From assembly GCA_963555925.1 (NCBI GenBank), contig CAUVXJ010000031.1, positions 87,214 to 151,213 of the forward strand: a DNA stretch of 64,000 nucleotides, in the 5' to 3' direction. The stretch comes from Protofrankia sp963555925 (GTDB taxonomy: Bacteria > Actinomycetota > Actinomycetes > Frankiales > Frankiaceae). Under the pieces are notes generated by a model, which ran no database searches, was not told the DNA's origin, and was given only the letters and a program-made list of their open reading frames with translations. Shown piece by piece: positions 31,426 to 41,594 of the stretch. The position numbers and the translations under genes were made by a program. Every line of letters begins with the position of its first letter. The first letter of the stretch is position 1.

Positions 31426-33762
31426 GGTGACGGGTCGCTGGACGACCGCGTCGGGATCAGGCTGGTCGTGCTGCGGGTTCTGGTCGTGTCGTTGCTGGTG
31501 ACTCTTGGTGCTCGTCTGTGGGCTCTGCAGGTCCTCAACGGGGAGCACTACCGCCGGGTCGCAGAGACCAACCGGGTGCGCGACGTGGTCACACCCGCAC
31601 CCCGCGGCTTGATCGTGGACGACCGGGGGCGTGCTCTCGTCCGCAATCGCACGTCGTTGGTCATCTCGGTGAACCGGTCGGTGACCGACCGACAGAAGGA
31701 CTCCGGGCGGGCAGTGCTGGAGCGGTTGTCAAGCGTGGTCGGTCTGCCCGTCGCTGATGTCGCGAAGCGTATCCAGTACTGCTCTGCCACGGTGAAGCCA
31801 CCGTGCTGGAACGGCTCGCCCTACCAGCCGGTGCCGGTGGCCAAGGACGTCGCCCCGAGCCAGGCGCTGGCTGTCATCGAACATCCGGACCGATTTCCCG
31901 GTGTATCAGCCGAATTGCAGGCTGTGCGCGAGTACCCCTACGGGGCGCTGGCCGCACACGAACTGGGATATCTCAGCCCGGTCACACAGGAACAGCTCGA
32001 CTCCGACGGTGGCCGGCGCGGTTTCCACAACAACAGTCTGATCGGTGTCGCCGGACTGGAAGACACCTACGACAGCGCCCTTCGCGGTGCCGACGGCGTG
32101 CAGCGGCTTGAGGTCGACAGGTTCGGACGGGTCGCGGGCACAGCCTCGTCCACGGCGCCGCGCAGTGGCGACAACCTGGTCCTCTCGATCGATGCCGGTG
32201 TCCAGCAGGCGGTCGAGCAGACTCTGCAGAAAACCCTGGACTCCCTTGGCGGGCGTGCGCGCACCGCGTCCGGGGTCGTGCTTGACGCGAGAACCGGGCG
32301 TGTGATCGCCATGGCCAGTCTGCCTTCCTACGACCCGTCGGTTTTTGTGGGCGGTATCTCTGGATCCGACTACCAGGCGTTGTCGGATCCAGCCAACGGC
32401 ATTCCGTTGCTGTCGCGGGCATACCAGGGTTCCAGCGCGCCCGGTTCGACCTTCAAGGCGGTTTCCACCACTACCGTGTTGACCAACCTGGGCGCGTCGA
32501 TGACCGACGACTACGACTGCGGGCCGTCGCTGCAGATCGGCTCCCAGACGTTTCACAACTTCGAGGGATCATCGGCTGGGCCGATCACGCTGCACCAGGC
32601 GCTGGTGATCTCCTGTGACGTCATCTTCGACAAGTTCGCCTATGACGCCTGGCTTGCCGACGGCGGACTTCGCAACGGCCGTGGCCCCTACCCCGCGGCC
32701 AACGAGTACTTCGTGAAGATGGCCCGGGCCATGGGCTTCGGCAGCAGGACAGGCGTTGACCTGCCGGGAGAGGCTGCCGGGTCGGTCGTCGGACGCGACG
32801 GTGCGAAGGCGATCTGGACGCAGCTGAAGGACTCCTACTGCCGCCGGGCACAGAACGGCTACCCGGAGGTCGCCGATCCGGCCAAGGCCGAGCGGTTCCG
32901 CCAGTATGCGGCCGAGGCATGCGTTGACGGTTATCTGTACAACGGAGGTGCAGCGACCCAGTTCGCGATCGGTCAGGGCCAGTACCTGTCGGTCAGCCCG
33001 TTGCAGCTCGCGGTCGCCTATGCCGCCATCGCCAACGGCGGCACGGTGTACCAGCCGACGCTCGCCAAGGCGGTGATCTCACCGGACGGCACGGGCGTGA
33101 TGCCCATCACGCCCAAGATTGTCGGGCGGCTTCCGACCGCGCCCGAGGCACTGGCCTATATCCGGGCCGCACTGCACGGCGTGACCAGCGAAGGCGGTGG
33201 AACGGCCGCCGGTGTGTTCGCGGACTGGCCCAACGACACCATCCCGATCGCGGGTAAGACCGGTACCGCCGAAGTCGAAGGGGCCCGGGACACGTCATGG
33301 TTCGCGTCGTTCGCGCCGGCGAACGACCCGCAGTTCGTCGTGGTCGTGACCATCCCGGATTCCGGCACCGGTGCCGAGTACGCGGCGCCGGCTGTGAAGG
33401 CCATCTACCAGAGCATCTATGGCATCGGGCGCGACCCGGCGCTGCCCGGCGGCGTGCCCCCGGCGGACCTGCCGAAGGTGGAGCAGGACGGGACGTTCAC
33501 GCCGGTCGGCGCCCCGCCCGATCAGGCCGCTGTCCCGTCCACCACGCCGTCCGGTGCTGGTTCGGCTGCCGGTGGTGCCGCGGCTGCGGCGTTCACCCTG
33601 ACGCCGGGGCTCGCAGCGACCGGTGTAGCGGCCGTCCGCGCGCTCGCCGGGGGCGTAGCGGTGGCCGGTGTGCGGGGCGAACCCGCCGCTGTGGACTCTG
33701 GTCGCGCTCAGGCTCGCGCTCGGGCTCCCGCTCGCGCTCCCGTCGAGCGTGGACCGCCGTGA
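31408..33762 (+). CDS. mrdA: Penicillin-binding protein 2, elongasome transpeptidase
   Basis: 784-residue class B PBP that cross-links peptidoglycan with RodA. One N-terminal membrane segment (about residues 18-38), a dimerisation domain with VTPAPRGLIVDDRGRALVRN, then the transpeptidase: active-site Ser in GSTFKAVS, SCD as the SxN motif and AGKTGTAEV as the KTG motif. The C-terminal ~100 residues are low-complexity Ala/Arg/Pro from short repeats. The ATG lies in the last unit of the minicistron repeat; upstream in-frame starts are closed by stops. rodA follows after 41 bp. Confidence 0.93.
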   Translation: MRRQRSGDGSLDDRVGIRLVVLRVLVVSLLVTLGARLWALQVLNGEHYRRVAETNRVRDVVTPAPRGLIVDDRGRALVRNRTSLVISVNRSVTDRQKDSGRAVLERLSSVVGLPVADVAKRIQYCSATVKPPCWNGSPYQPVPVAKDVAPSQALAVIEHPDRFPGVSAELQAVREYPYGALAAHELGYLSPVTQEQLDSDGGRRGFHNNSLIGVAGLEDTYDSALRGADGVQRLEVDRFGRVAGTASSTAPRSGDNLVLSIDAGVQQAVEQTLQKTLDSLGGRARTASGVVLDARTGRVIAMASLPSYDPSVFVGGISGSDYQALSDPANGIPLLSRAYQGSSAPGSTFKAVSTTTVLTNLGASMTDDYDCGPSLQIGSQTFHNFEGSSAGPITLHQALVISCDVIFDKFAYDAWLADGGLRNGRGPYPAANEYFVKMARAMGFGSRTGVDLPGEAAGSVVGRDGAKAIWTQLKDSYCRRAQNGYPEVADPAKAERFRQYAAEACVDGYLYNGGAATQFAIGQGQYLSVSPLQLAVAYAAIANGGTVYQPTLAKAVISPDGTGVMPITPKIVGRLPTAPEALAYIRAALHGVTSEGGGTAAGVFADWPNDTIPIAGKTGTAEVEGARDTSWFASFAPANDPQFVVVVTIPDSGTGAEYAAPAVKAIYQSIYGIGRDPALPGGVPPADLPKVEQDGTFTPVGAPPDQAAVPSTTPSGAGSAAGGAAAAAFTLTPGLAATGVAAVRALAGGVAVAGVRGEPAAVDSGRAQARARAPARAPVERGPP

Positions 33763-33803
33763 CCGTCGGTCTTGCTGGTGTAATTGATCAAAACGGAGCG
33801 CTC

Positions 33804-35027
33804 ATGACGAGTCCGACGGCTTTGCGGTCGTCCCCGGTTCCGCCGCGTGGTCGTATCGGGCAACTCCGCGACCGGGCGTCAGGGCGGCATTCGCCCCTGC
33901 GCCGGCTGGACTGGACGTTGCAGATCGCCGTGATCGCGTTGTCGATTCTCGGCGGGCTGTTGGTCTGGTCCGCCACCCGGCATCGCGAGGGCGACAGCGG
34001 TGCCGACCCGCAGCTGTTCCTCAAGCGTCATCTGCTCAACCTGGCCATCGGGCTTGTTCTCGCGAGTGTCGCGACTGTGGTGGACTACCGGATTTTGCGG
34101 GCATATGCACCTTTTGTCTACCTGGGTTCACTGGTTGGTCTGGTCGCGGTCCTGCTCGTGGGAAGCACGATCAACGGCGCGCATTCCTGGATCGTGCTGC
34201 CGGCCGGATTCCAACTGCAGCCCTCGGAGTTCGCCAAGGTCGCCCTCATCGTCGGGGTGGCGATGATCCTCGGGGAGAAACACGACGATCGCGACACCGG
34301 CATCCGTCTTAATCCCGGCCATTGGGACGTACTGCTCGTCCTGGGGCTGGCTGGTGTGCCGATGTTGTTGATCATGATGCAGCCGGACTTCGGTACGTTC
34401 ATGGTCTTCGTGTTCGTCATCCTCGGCATGCTCGCGGTCAGTGGCGCACCGAGCCGATGGGTGATCGGTCTCATTCTTCTCGGCGTTCTGTTCGGCGGGG
34501 CGATCCTGCAGTTCCACCTGCTCAAGCCCTATCAGGAGGCACGCCTGACCGAATTCGTCCAAAGTGACCAGAACGCCTCCTCCACCGGGTACAACGTCGA
34601 CCAGGCCATGACGGCGATCGCCAACGGCGGCGTGACCGGCCGCGGGTTGTTCCACGGCACGCAGACCCAGGGCCAGTTCGTACCCGAACAGCAGACCGAC
34701 TTCGTGTTCACGGTGGCCGGGGAGGAACTGGGTTTTCTCGGCGCCGGTGGCGTCCTGCTACTGCTTGGGCTGGTGCTGTGGCGCGCGCTGGCGACGGCCT
34801 TGGACTCCGGTGACTCCTTCGGAACGATGATCGCGACCGGTGTGGTGTGCTGGTTCGCCTTCCAGATGTTCGTCAATATCGGGATGACGCTGGGGATCAT
34901 GCCGGTAACGGGGTTGCCGCTACCGTTTCTCTCCTACGGCGGATCGTCGATGTTCGCGAACCTGCTGGCGGTCGGACTACTGCAGAACGTCCGTTTGCGG
35001 GCACGCTCCGACCCCTACGCTCTGTGA
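33804..35027 (+). CDS. rodA: RodA, SEDS-family peptidoglycan glycosyltransferase
   Basis: 407 residues, polymerises lipid II with PBP2 as partner. ATG start behind ACGGAG. About ten membrane helices. SEDS motifs: QLQPSEFAKVALI, MMQPDFGTFMVF with the catalytic Asp region, QFVPEQQTDFVFTVAGEELG and the C-terminal GLPLPFLSYGGSSMFAN. The frame is open much further upstream, but that part is antisense-like overlap with mrdA and not family sequence. It closes the mre/mrd cluster. Confidence 0.94.
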   Translation: MTSPTALRSSPVPPRGRIGQLRDRASGRHSPLRRLDWTLQIAVIALSILGGLLVWSATRHREGDSGADPQLFLKRHLLNLAIGLVLASVATVVDYRILRAYAPFVYLGSLVGLVAVLLVGSTINGAHSWIVLPAGFQLQPSEFAKVALIVGVAMILGEKHDDRDTGIRLNPGHWDVLLVLGLAGVPMLLIMMQPDFGTFMVFVFVILGMLAVSGAPSRWVIGLILLGVLFGGAILQFHLLKPYQEARLTEFVQSDQNASSTGYNVDQAMTAIANGGVTGRGLFHGTQTQGQFVPEQQTDFVFTVAGEELGFLGAGGVLLLLGLVLWRALATALDSGDSFGTMIATGVVCWFAFQMFVNIGMTLGIMPVTGLPLPFLSYGGSSMFANLLAVGLLQNVRLRARSDPYAL

Positions 35028-35048
35028 CGCCGCCTTGGGAGGTGGCGA

Positions 35049-37016
35049 ATGTGCCGTAGGCTCGCGAGCATGTCCGGACAGTCGCTGTTCCCCCGTCTGG
35101 AACCGTTGCTTCCGCGGGTCCGCAAGCCCGTGCGCTATCTCGGCGGCGAAGGAAACTCCCAGGTAAAGCCTTGGGCGGACGCGGTCGTCCGCTGGTGCCT
35201 GATGTATCCGGACGCCTACGAGATCGGCCTGCCCAACCAGGGCATCCAGATCCTTTACGAGATTCTCAACGAGCAGCCGGACGTCCTGGCTGAGCGCACC
35301 TACTCGGTCTGGTCGGATCTGGAAGAGCTGCTGCGTGAGCACGGCATCCCCCAGTTCACCGTGGATGGCCACCGTTCGGTGGCCGACTTCGACCTGCTCG
35401 GCGTCAGCTTCTCCACCGAGCTGGGGTACACCAATCTGCTGACCGCGCTCGACCTTGCGGGCATCCCCCTGCATGGCGCGGACCGGGGTGACGAGCATCC
35501 CATCGTGATCGCCGGTGGACATGCCGCGTTCAATCCCGAACCGGTCGCGCTCTTCGTCGACGCGGTCGTGCTCGGTGACGGTGAGCAGGCGGTCCTGGCG
35601 ATCACCGACGTGGTTCGTGCCTTCAGGACCGCGGGTTCCCCCGGTGGACGCGACGAGTTGCTCATGCGGTTGGCCCGGCGCGGCCTTGCCTATGTGCCGT
35701 CCTTCTACGATGTGGACTACCGGCCCGACGGTCGCATCCGCGCGGTCACCCCGAACCGTCCCGGGGTGCCGGCGCGCCCGGCCAAGCACACCGTCAGTGA
35801 CCTGGACGCCTGGCCCTACCCGAAGGCCCCGCTGGTACCGCTCGCGGAGACCGTGCACGAACGGATGAGCGTGGAGATCTTCCGTGGGTGCACCCGCGGC
35901 TGCCGGTTCTGCCAGGCCGGCATGATCACCCGTCCGGTCCGGGAACGGACCATCAGCACGATCGGCGACATGGTGGCCCGGGGCCTGGATGCCTCGGGGT
36001 TCACCGAGGTCGGTCTGTTGTCGCTGTCCAGCGCGGACCACAGTGAGATAGGCGAGATCGCCAAGGGGCTGGCCGACCGCTACGAGGGCACTCATACCGC
36101 GCTCAGCCTGCCCTCGACCCGGGTGGATGCGTTCAACGTCACACTTGCCAACGAGTTTTCCCGCAACGGCCGGCGCAGCGGACTGACCTTCGCGCCCGAG
36201 GGTGGCTCCGAACGCCTGCGCAAGGTCATCAACAAGATGGTCAGCGAGGATGACCTGGTCCGTACGGTCAGTACGGCCTACGCCCAGGGTTGGCGGCAGG
36301 TCAAGCTCTACTTCATGTGCGGGCTGCCGACCGAGACCGACGACGATGTGCTCGCGATCGCAGATCTCGCCCGTAAGGTGATCAGAGCGGGGCGACTGGC
36401 CAGCGGGCACCGTGACATCCGCTGCACGGTCTCGATCGGCGGTTTCGTGCCTAAGCCGCATACCCCGTTCCAGTGGGTCGCGCAGGCCTCGCACGAGGTC
36501 ACCGACCATCGGCTGCAGCTGCTGCGCAACGCCATCCGCGGTGATCGGGAGGTCGGGCGGGCGATCGGCTTCCGCTACCACGACGGGCGTCCGGGCATCA
36601 TCGAGGGCCTGCTCGCCCGTGGTGACCGCAGAGTCGGTGGGGTGATCGAACAGGTGTGGCGTGACGGCGGCCGTTTCGACGGTTGGAGCGAGCATTTCTC
36701 CTTCGAGCGTTGGGCACAGGCCTGCGCACGTGTGCTGGAACCGCTCGGTGTGTCCCTGGACTGGTTCACCACCCGCGAGCGCGACGAGCGCGAGGTCCTG
36801 CCCTGGGACCACCTGGATGCCGGCCTGGACCGCGACTGGCTGTGGTCGGACTGGCAGGAGGCGCTGAATGAGACTGAGCTGGACGACTGCCGCTGGACTC
36901 CCTGTTACGACTGCGGGGTCTGCCCCACAATGGGGACGCAGACCGAGATCGGCCCGACCGGCCGGACCCTGCTCCCACTGACGCCGACCGGACCGGCCCA
37001 TGCCCCGGCGTCCTGA
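35049..37016 (+). CDS. TIGR03960-type B12-binding radical SAM protein
   Basis: 655 residues. The radical SAM cluster motif is CTRGCRFCQAG (Cys-x3-Cys-x2-Cys), preceded by a B12-binding-like domain (about 70-190) with VSFSTELGYTN and VIAGGHAAFNPEP, and followed by LSLPSTRVDAF and FAPEGGSERLRKVINK. The C-terminal CYDCGVC is characteristic of the family. The ATG at 35049 has GGGAGGTGG upstream; the ATG at 35070 is the other possible start. The reaction is not known to me. It always seems to travel with the DUF2344 gene, which here overlaps its end by 17 bp. Confidence 0.9.
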   Translation: MCRRLASMSGQSLFPRLEPLLPRVRKPVRYLGGEGNSQVKPWADAVVRWCLMYPDAYEIGLPNQGIQILYEILNEQPDVLAERTYSVWSDLEELLREHGIPQFTVDGHRSVADFDLLGVSFSTELGYTNLLTALDLAGIPLHGADRGDEHPIVIAGGHAAFNPEPVALFVDAVVLGDGEQAVLAITDVVRAFRTAGSPGGRDELLMRLARRGLAYVPSFYDVDYRPDGRIRAVTPNRPGVPARPAKHTVSDLDAWPYPKAPLVPLAETVHERMSVEIFRGCTRGCRFCQAGMITRPVRERTISTIGDMVARGLDASGFTEVGLLSLSSADHSEIGEIAKGLADRYEGTHTALSLPSTRVDAFNVTLANEFSRNGRRSGLTFAPEGGSERLRKVINKMVSEDDLVRTVSTAYAQGWRQVKLYFMCGLPTETDDDVLAIADLARKVIRAGRLASGHRDIRCTVSIGGFVPKPHTPFQWVAQASHEVTDHRLQLLRNAIRGDREVGRAIGFRYHDGRPGIIEGLLARGDRRVGGVIEQVWRDGGRFDGWSEHFSFERWAQACARVLEPLGVSLDWFTTRERDEREVLPWDHLDAGLDRDWLWSDWQEALNETELDDCRWTPCYDCGVCPTMGTQTEIGPTGRTLLPLTPTGPAHAPAS

Positions 37017-37761
37017 GGGGCCGCCGCCACCACCCGTGGTCGCGCGGGTGCGGGTGCGCTTCGCCAAACGAGGCCGGCTGCGATTTCTGTCTCACCGCGA
37101 CATCGCGAGGACCTTTGAGCGGGCACTGCGACGCGCGGGCATCCCGATGGCCTACTCGGCCGGGTTCAGCCCGCATCCGCGTATCTCCTGGCTCGGTGCC
37201 GCGCCGACGGGCGCCGCCAGCGAGGCTGAGTACGTGGAGCTCGCGCTGGCCGAACACTGTGATCCCCGGGCATTGCGGCTGGCGCTGGACGCCGCGTTAC
37301 CACCTGGCCTGGACGTACTGGCCTGTGCGCCCGTCACCGCCACACCTCTTGCGGAGCTGGTGGACGCGTCCCGGTGGCGGCTACGGATGCCAGGGGTCGG
37401 GCTCGGCGACCTGACCGCCGCCGTGGCTGCGCTCCTTGCCCGCGACCGGGTCGAGGTGGAGCGGGTGACCAAGGACGGACATCGGCGGTTCGACGTTCGT
37501 CAGGCAGTGGTCTCGATGGTTTGCCGTGCGGAGAACGACACCTGTGCGATACTGGATGTGGTTGTGCGGCACACGACGCCCGCCGTGCGACCCGACGACG
37601 TGCTGACCGCCCTTTGCGTGGTCGCTGTTTTTCGGCCGCCAGTGCCACCCGAGCCGATTCGGCTCGGTCAAGGTCGGCTGCTGGAGGACGGCACCGTGGC
37701 GGATCCGCTCATGCCGGACCGCGACGATGCAGGCCGGCTGGTCAGTCGACTCGATGCGTGA
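37000..37761 (+). CDS. TIGR03936 / DUF2344 family protein
   Basis: 253 residues. The N-terminal part VRVRFAKRGRLRFLSHRDIARTFERALRRAGIPMAYSAGF SPHPRIS (the space marks a break in this quotation) is the family hallmark. It overlaps the radical SAM gene and is widely found fused or adjacent to it, so the two are expected to work together; the function is unproven. A proline-rich extension (PPPPP) precedes the conserved domain. The next gene, rne, follows after 115 bp. Confidence 0.88.
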   Translation: MPRRPEGPPPPPVVARVRVRFAKRGRLRFLSHRDIARTFERALRRAGIPMAYSAGFSPHPRISWLGAAPTGAASEAEYVELALAEHCDPRALRLALDAALPPGLDVLACAPVTATPLAELVDASRWRLRMPGVGLGDLTAAVAALLARDRVEVERVTKDGHRRFDVRQAVVSMVCRAENDTCAILDVVVRHTTPAVRPDDVLTALCVVAVFRPPVPPEPIRLGQGRLLEDGTVADPLMPDRDDAGRLVSRLDA

Positions 37762-37876
37762 TGCAGGGCGTCGCAGGATTCGCCGACGGTACGCCGTCGG
37801 ACCGAGACAGTGGTTCCTGAGCGGCCGCGACTGCGTAGAGCAGCGCGCCCGGGGACCCCGAGAGGCTTCATAACCC

Positions 37877-40720
37877 GTGCCCGATGACATCCCGACAGAC
37901 CCCGATGAGACAGCGACCATTCGTTCCGCCCCGCGACGGCGGCGTGCCGCCGGACGCTCCGCAGGACCTCCGCCGGACGTCCTGACCGAGGCCTCGCTTG
38001 CGGCTTCGCCGGCGAACGAACCCCTTCCCGGCAGCTTTTTCTCCGGTGGCGGCGCGCAGGCGCCAGAGCCAATCATGACGTCGGCCGTCGATGCAGACCC
38101 GTCGCCACCGGATCCGCTTCTATCTGATCTTACGGGTGTCCCGCCTGTGGCCGGCGCCATGCCCGTGATCGGGGATGGACATCCGCCGGCAGGCTCGCAG
38201 GCGCGGCTGCGCCGTGGGCGGGCGGTCACCATGGTGACCTTCCAGGCGCCCGACACCTCGGCCCTTGACCTGGCGCCTCGTCGTCGCCGGCGTGCTACCT
38301 CGCCGTTCGACGTCGACATGGACGCCGCGGACGCCGCGGACGCCGCGTACAGCGCTGCCAGGCCGTCCGATGCCGGATCCGGCCAGGCCGCGACGAACGG
38401 GGGAAACCCACGATCAAAACCCGGGCTCGTTCGCGACATGGACCACGAGCCTGAGTCCGGCTTCCCCTCGGCCTACGCCGACGTGGACGAGGAGGGGATC
38501 CCCGACCCGGGCGCGGCTGACGACGGCGACAGCGACAGTGACAGCTCGACGCGACGCCGCCGCCGAGGCCGTCGAGGTAGGGGCCGCGCCCGGGTCGACG
38601 AGGAGGTTGAGGGCGCCGACGAGGAGTTCACGGTCACCTTCGACCGGCCGGGCACGCGTTCGGATGAGTTCGACGACGGTGACGGGTCCGGTCGGTCAGG
38701 CCGTGTCGATGCCGGTGATTCCCGCGCGTCTCACGAGTCCCGCGAGTCCCGCGAGTCCGATGACCTCGACGACTCCGATGCCGAAGGCGCCGGGCCTGCG
38801 GCGGGCGGATACGACGAGGACCAGCCGGTGGGAAGCTCGCGCCGGCGCCGTAGGCGGCGTCGCCGGGATGGCGCCGCGATCGCGGACGACGTCGCCCCGG
38901 ACGACCCGCCGGTCACGGTTGTACACGTTCGCGAAAGCCGCGTTCGGGACGACGAGGTGCGCGGGGTCAGCGGTTCGACCAGGCTGGAGGCCAAGCGCCA
39001 ACGTCGCAAGGAGGGCAGGGACAACGGCCGCCGCCGTCCGCCGATCGTCACCGAAGCCGAGTTCCTGGCCCGTCGCGAGGCGGTCGAGCGACGCATGGTC
39101 GTGCGCAACGCCGGTGACCGCACGCAGATCGCGGTGCTTGAGGACGGAGTGCTTGTCGAGCATTTCGTGACCCGGGCAAGTTCCTGGTCGTATGCCGGAA
39201 ACGTCTATCTCGGTCGGGTTCAGAACGTGCTTGCGAGCATGGAGGCGGCGTTCGTCGACGTCGGCAAGGGCCGCAATGCGGTTCTCTACGCCGGGGAGGT
39301 CAACTACGACGCCTCCGGGCTCGACGGGCGGCCTCGTAAGATCGAGCAGGTTCTGAAGTCGGGTCAGCCGATCGTCGTCCAGGTTTCCAAGGACCCGATG
39401 GGACACAAGGGTGCTCGCCTGACCAGCCAGGTGAGTCTGCCTGGTCGATATCTGGTCTACGTGCCGGATGGGCAGAACGCGGGGATCAGCCGGAAGCTCC
39501 CCGATACCGAACGCGCCCGCCTGAAGGCGATCCTCAAGAAGATCACTCCTGAGAACGGCGGAGTGATCGTTCGAACGGCGGCGGAGGGCGCCAGCGAGCA
39601 GGAACTCGCCCGGGACGTCGCTCGGCTGTCGGCCCAGTGGGAGGACATCCGCCGCAAGGCGGCGAAGGCCACCGCCCCCGCATTGCTCTACGGCGAACCC
39701 GACCTGGTGATCAGGGTCATCCGGGACATCTTCAACGAGGATTTCGCCGAGCTGGTCGTTCAGGGAGCCGAGGAGGCCACGATGATCGAGGACTATGTCG
39801 ACATGGTGGCGCCGGACCTGCGCGAGCGGGTCCGCCGGCATGCCGACACGGTAGACGTGTTCGACGAGTACCGCGTCGACGAGCAGCTCGCCAAAGCCCT
39901 TGACCGCAAGGTCTGGCTGCCTTCGGGGGGATCACTCGTGATCGACCGAACCGAGGCCATGACCGTCATCGACGTCAATACCGGCAAGTTCACCGGCAAA
40001 GGTGGAAATCTCGAGGAGACCGTTACCAAGAACAACTTGGAGGCCGCCGAGGAGATCGTCCGTCAGCTCCGGCTCCGTGACATCGGTGGCATCATTGTCA
40101 TCGACTTCATCGACATGGTTCTGGAGAGCAACCGGGAGCTTGTGTTGCGGCGCCTCACCGAATGCCTCGGTCGGGACCGTACCCGTCATCAGGTCGCTGA
40201 GGTCACAAGTCTCGGGTTGGTGCAGATGACCCGCAAGCGGGTGGGCCAGGGGCTGCTCGAGGCGTACAGCGAGCCTTGTGACCACTGCGGCGGGCGTGGT
40301 GTCATCGTGCATCTCGACGGCCAGGCTGCGCCGCCCGGGCGGGCCACCGGTACGCCGAGCCCGGCGGTACCGGATGCGGCGGTACCGGATGCGGCGGTAC
40401 CGGATGCGGCGGTACCGGATGCGCCCGTACCGGATGCGCCCGTACCGGATGCGGCGACCGAGACCGACCCGAACGGCGACGCGGTGGCCGTCGGCGTCGC
40501 GGCTCTGCAGGCCGCGAGCGCGGATTCGAACCCGACCGACGCCAGACCCGGGCAGGCGCCCGCGCCAGGCGGTGTCACGCCGGATGGGGCGACAAGCGGT
40601 TCGGCGTTGCCGTCGTCCAATGGTCCCCGATCCGCCGGCGCCCGTGCAGCCGGCCGCCGGCGTGCTTCACGTGCGGCGGCCGCACCGCAGGAGAGCGGCG
40701 AGGCGGCTCACACGCTGTAG
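37877..40720 (+). CDS. rne: Ribonuclease E/G family protein
   Basis: 947 residues, endoribonuclease for rRNA maturation and mRNA decay. A long disordered, charged N-terminal region (about 1-410, with SRESRESRES and RRRRRR tracts) precedes the catalytic core. The S1 domain contains GNVYLGRVQNVLASMEAAFVD; the DNase I-like subdomain has VIDVNTGKFTGKGGNLEETV and IGGIIVIDFID with the catalytic Asp residues, and the Zn-link is PCDHCGGRG. The C-terminal tail carries the PDAAV repeat. GTG start. In actinobacteria this gene sits directly before rplU; here about 1.2 kb of repeat and a small gene intervene. Confidence 0.93.
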   Translation: MPDDIPTDPDETATIRSAPRRRRAAGRSAGPPPDVLTEASLAASPANEPLPGSFFSGGGAQAPEPIMTSAVDADPSPPDPLLSDLTGVPPVAGAMPVIGDGHPPAGSQARLRRGRAVTMVTFQAPDTSALDLAPRRRRRATSPFDVDMDAADAADAAYSAARPSDAGSGQAATNGGNPRSKPGLVRDMDHEPESGFPSAYADVDEEGIPDPGAADDGDSDSDSSTRRRRRGRRGRGRARVDEEVEGADEEFTVTFDRPGTRSDEFDDGDGSGRSGRVDAGDSRASHESRESRESDDLDDSDAEGAGPAAGGYDEDQPVGSSRRRRRRRRRDGAAIADDVAPDDPPVTVVHVRESRVRDDEVRGVSGSTRLEAKRQRRKEGRDNGRRRPPIVTEAEFLARREAVERRMVVRNAGDRTQIAVLEDGVLVEHFVTRASSWSYAGNVYLGRVQNVLASMEAAFVDVGKGRNAVLYAGEVNYDASGLDGRPRKIEQVLKSGQPIVVQVSKDPMGHKGARLTSQVSLPGRYLVYVPDGQNAGISRKLPDTERARLKAILKKITPENGGVIVRTAAEGASEQELARDVARLSAQWEDIRRKAAKATAPALLYGEPDLVIRVIRDIFNEDFAELVVQGAEEATMIEDYVDMVAPDLRERVRRHADTVDVFDEYRVDEQLAKALDRKVWLPSGGSLVIDRTEAMTVIDVNTGKFTGKGGNLEETVTKNNLEAAEEIVRQLRLRDIGGIIVIDFIDMVLESNRELVLRRLTECLGRDRTRHQVAEVTSLGLVQMTRKRVGQGLLEAYSEPCDHCGGRGVIVHLDGQAAPPGRATGTPSPAVPDAAVPDAAVPDAAVPDAPVPDAPVPDAATETDPNGDAVAVGVAALQAASADSNPTDARPGQAPAPGGVTPDGATSGSALPSSNGPRSAGARAAGRRRASRAAAAPQESGEAAHTL
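40364..40457 (+). repeat. In-frame 15-bp tandem repeat in rne
   Basis: About six copies of gcggtaccggatgcg encode AVPDA units (two copies read PDAPV). Being a multiple of three, copy-number change would alter only the length of the disordered tail. Confidence 0.9.
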
Positions 40721-40776
40721 ATCGTTCTCGGCATCCCGGTCCAGGGCGAGGCGCTGGACCGGGATGCCGGGCACTT

Positions 40777-40938
40777 AGAGCGACCGGCAATAGGGACGCG
40801 GCGTCGCTGGGCTGGGGCACGCACCTCGCCACGTTGTCGTCGGTCGACACCCACAACCAGGGTGTCTCCCTCCGCCGCCTCGCGATGTACGCACCCCAGC
40901 CCCGCTCCTTGATCCATGCCCCTATTGCCGGGCACTCT
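40777..40938 (-). repeat. Palindromic repeat element, copy B
   Basis: 162 bp, near-identical to the reverse complement of the element at 6283-6445, including the terminal repeats (agagcgaccggcaataggg at one end, the complement of agagtgcccggcaatagggg at the other). It begins right at the stop codon of the leftward membrane-protein gene, in the same orientation relative to that gene as copy A has to hsp20. Confidence 0.8.
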
Positions 40939-41483
40939 TAGTGCTGGACGGGCGACGCGTCGCCGACGGCACGGTATTGCGCCGGCTCTCTGCGGACGAG
41001 GTCGCGCCGTGGGTCGCCCTCGTGCAGGAGCGCGTCCAGCCGTGCGCGGGACCGCCGCAGCGCGCCGTCAACCGCGGCGCTGGCACGGCTGTTGTCACCC
41101 ATCTGCAGGGCATATGAGGCTACCACCAGGGCCTGGACGACGTCATCCTGAGCTGAGAGTGCATCGCTGTCGGTATCGGGAGCCGGTGCCTGCCCACCGG
41201 TGGCCAAGCCGTCGGCTGAAAGCCCGCGAGCACGTACCGCGAGCCAGCATGCTGCGCAGGCCGTGCTGAGCGCCCACGCCGCGCGCACTTCGGCGGGTAG
41301 GCCCACCAGGCCGTTCACGGCGACCCCGGTCATGGTTGTGACGATCACAGTGGATGCGGCGATCGTCGCTGACCGTCGCCGTTGGTCAACCGTCCGCACC
41401 GAGGTCATCAACGGCCAGCCCACGGTCATGACAGCAGTGACCGTGGCGGCACCAGCCGCCCAGATCACGACCTGCCAACCCAT
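40938..41483 (-). CDS. Small membrane protein of unknown function
   Basis: 181 residues from an ATG (a GTG 66 nt upstream is also open). Three hydrophobic segments at about residues 2-26, 38-60 and 66-85 are followed by a cytoplasmic helical tail with DDVVQALVVASYALQMGDNSRA and RRSRARLDALL, which looks like a coiled or dimerising helix pair. I recognise no family. The final stop TAA lies at the edge of palindromic element B. It is inserted between rne and rplU, opposite in direction. Confidence 0.5.
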   Translation of the reverse strand: MGWQVVIWAAGAATVTAVMTVGWPLMTSVRTVDQRRRSATIAASTVIVTTMTGVAVNGLVGLPAEVRAAWALSTACAACWLAVRARGLSADGLATGGQAPAPDTDSDALSAQDDVVQALVVASYALQMGDNSRASAAVDGALRRSRARLDALLHEGDPRRDLVRREPAQYRAVGDASPVQH

Positions 41484-41594
41484 CGCGGCCCAACCCCCGT
41501 CCAGGCCAAGGACGATGCGCGAATCTTGCTTCGCGTCGCCGTCGGCCACACGTTGCAGCTGCCAGCCCTACTCGGACACTGGCCGTCGGTCCGG

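Noticed and set aside
34977..37067. 696-codon leftward frame
   Set aside because: It lies fully antisense to the well-supported radical SAM gene; long antisense frames are common at this GC content.
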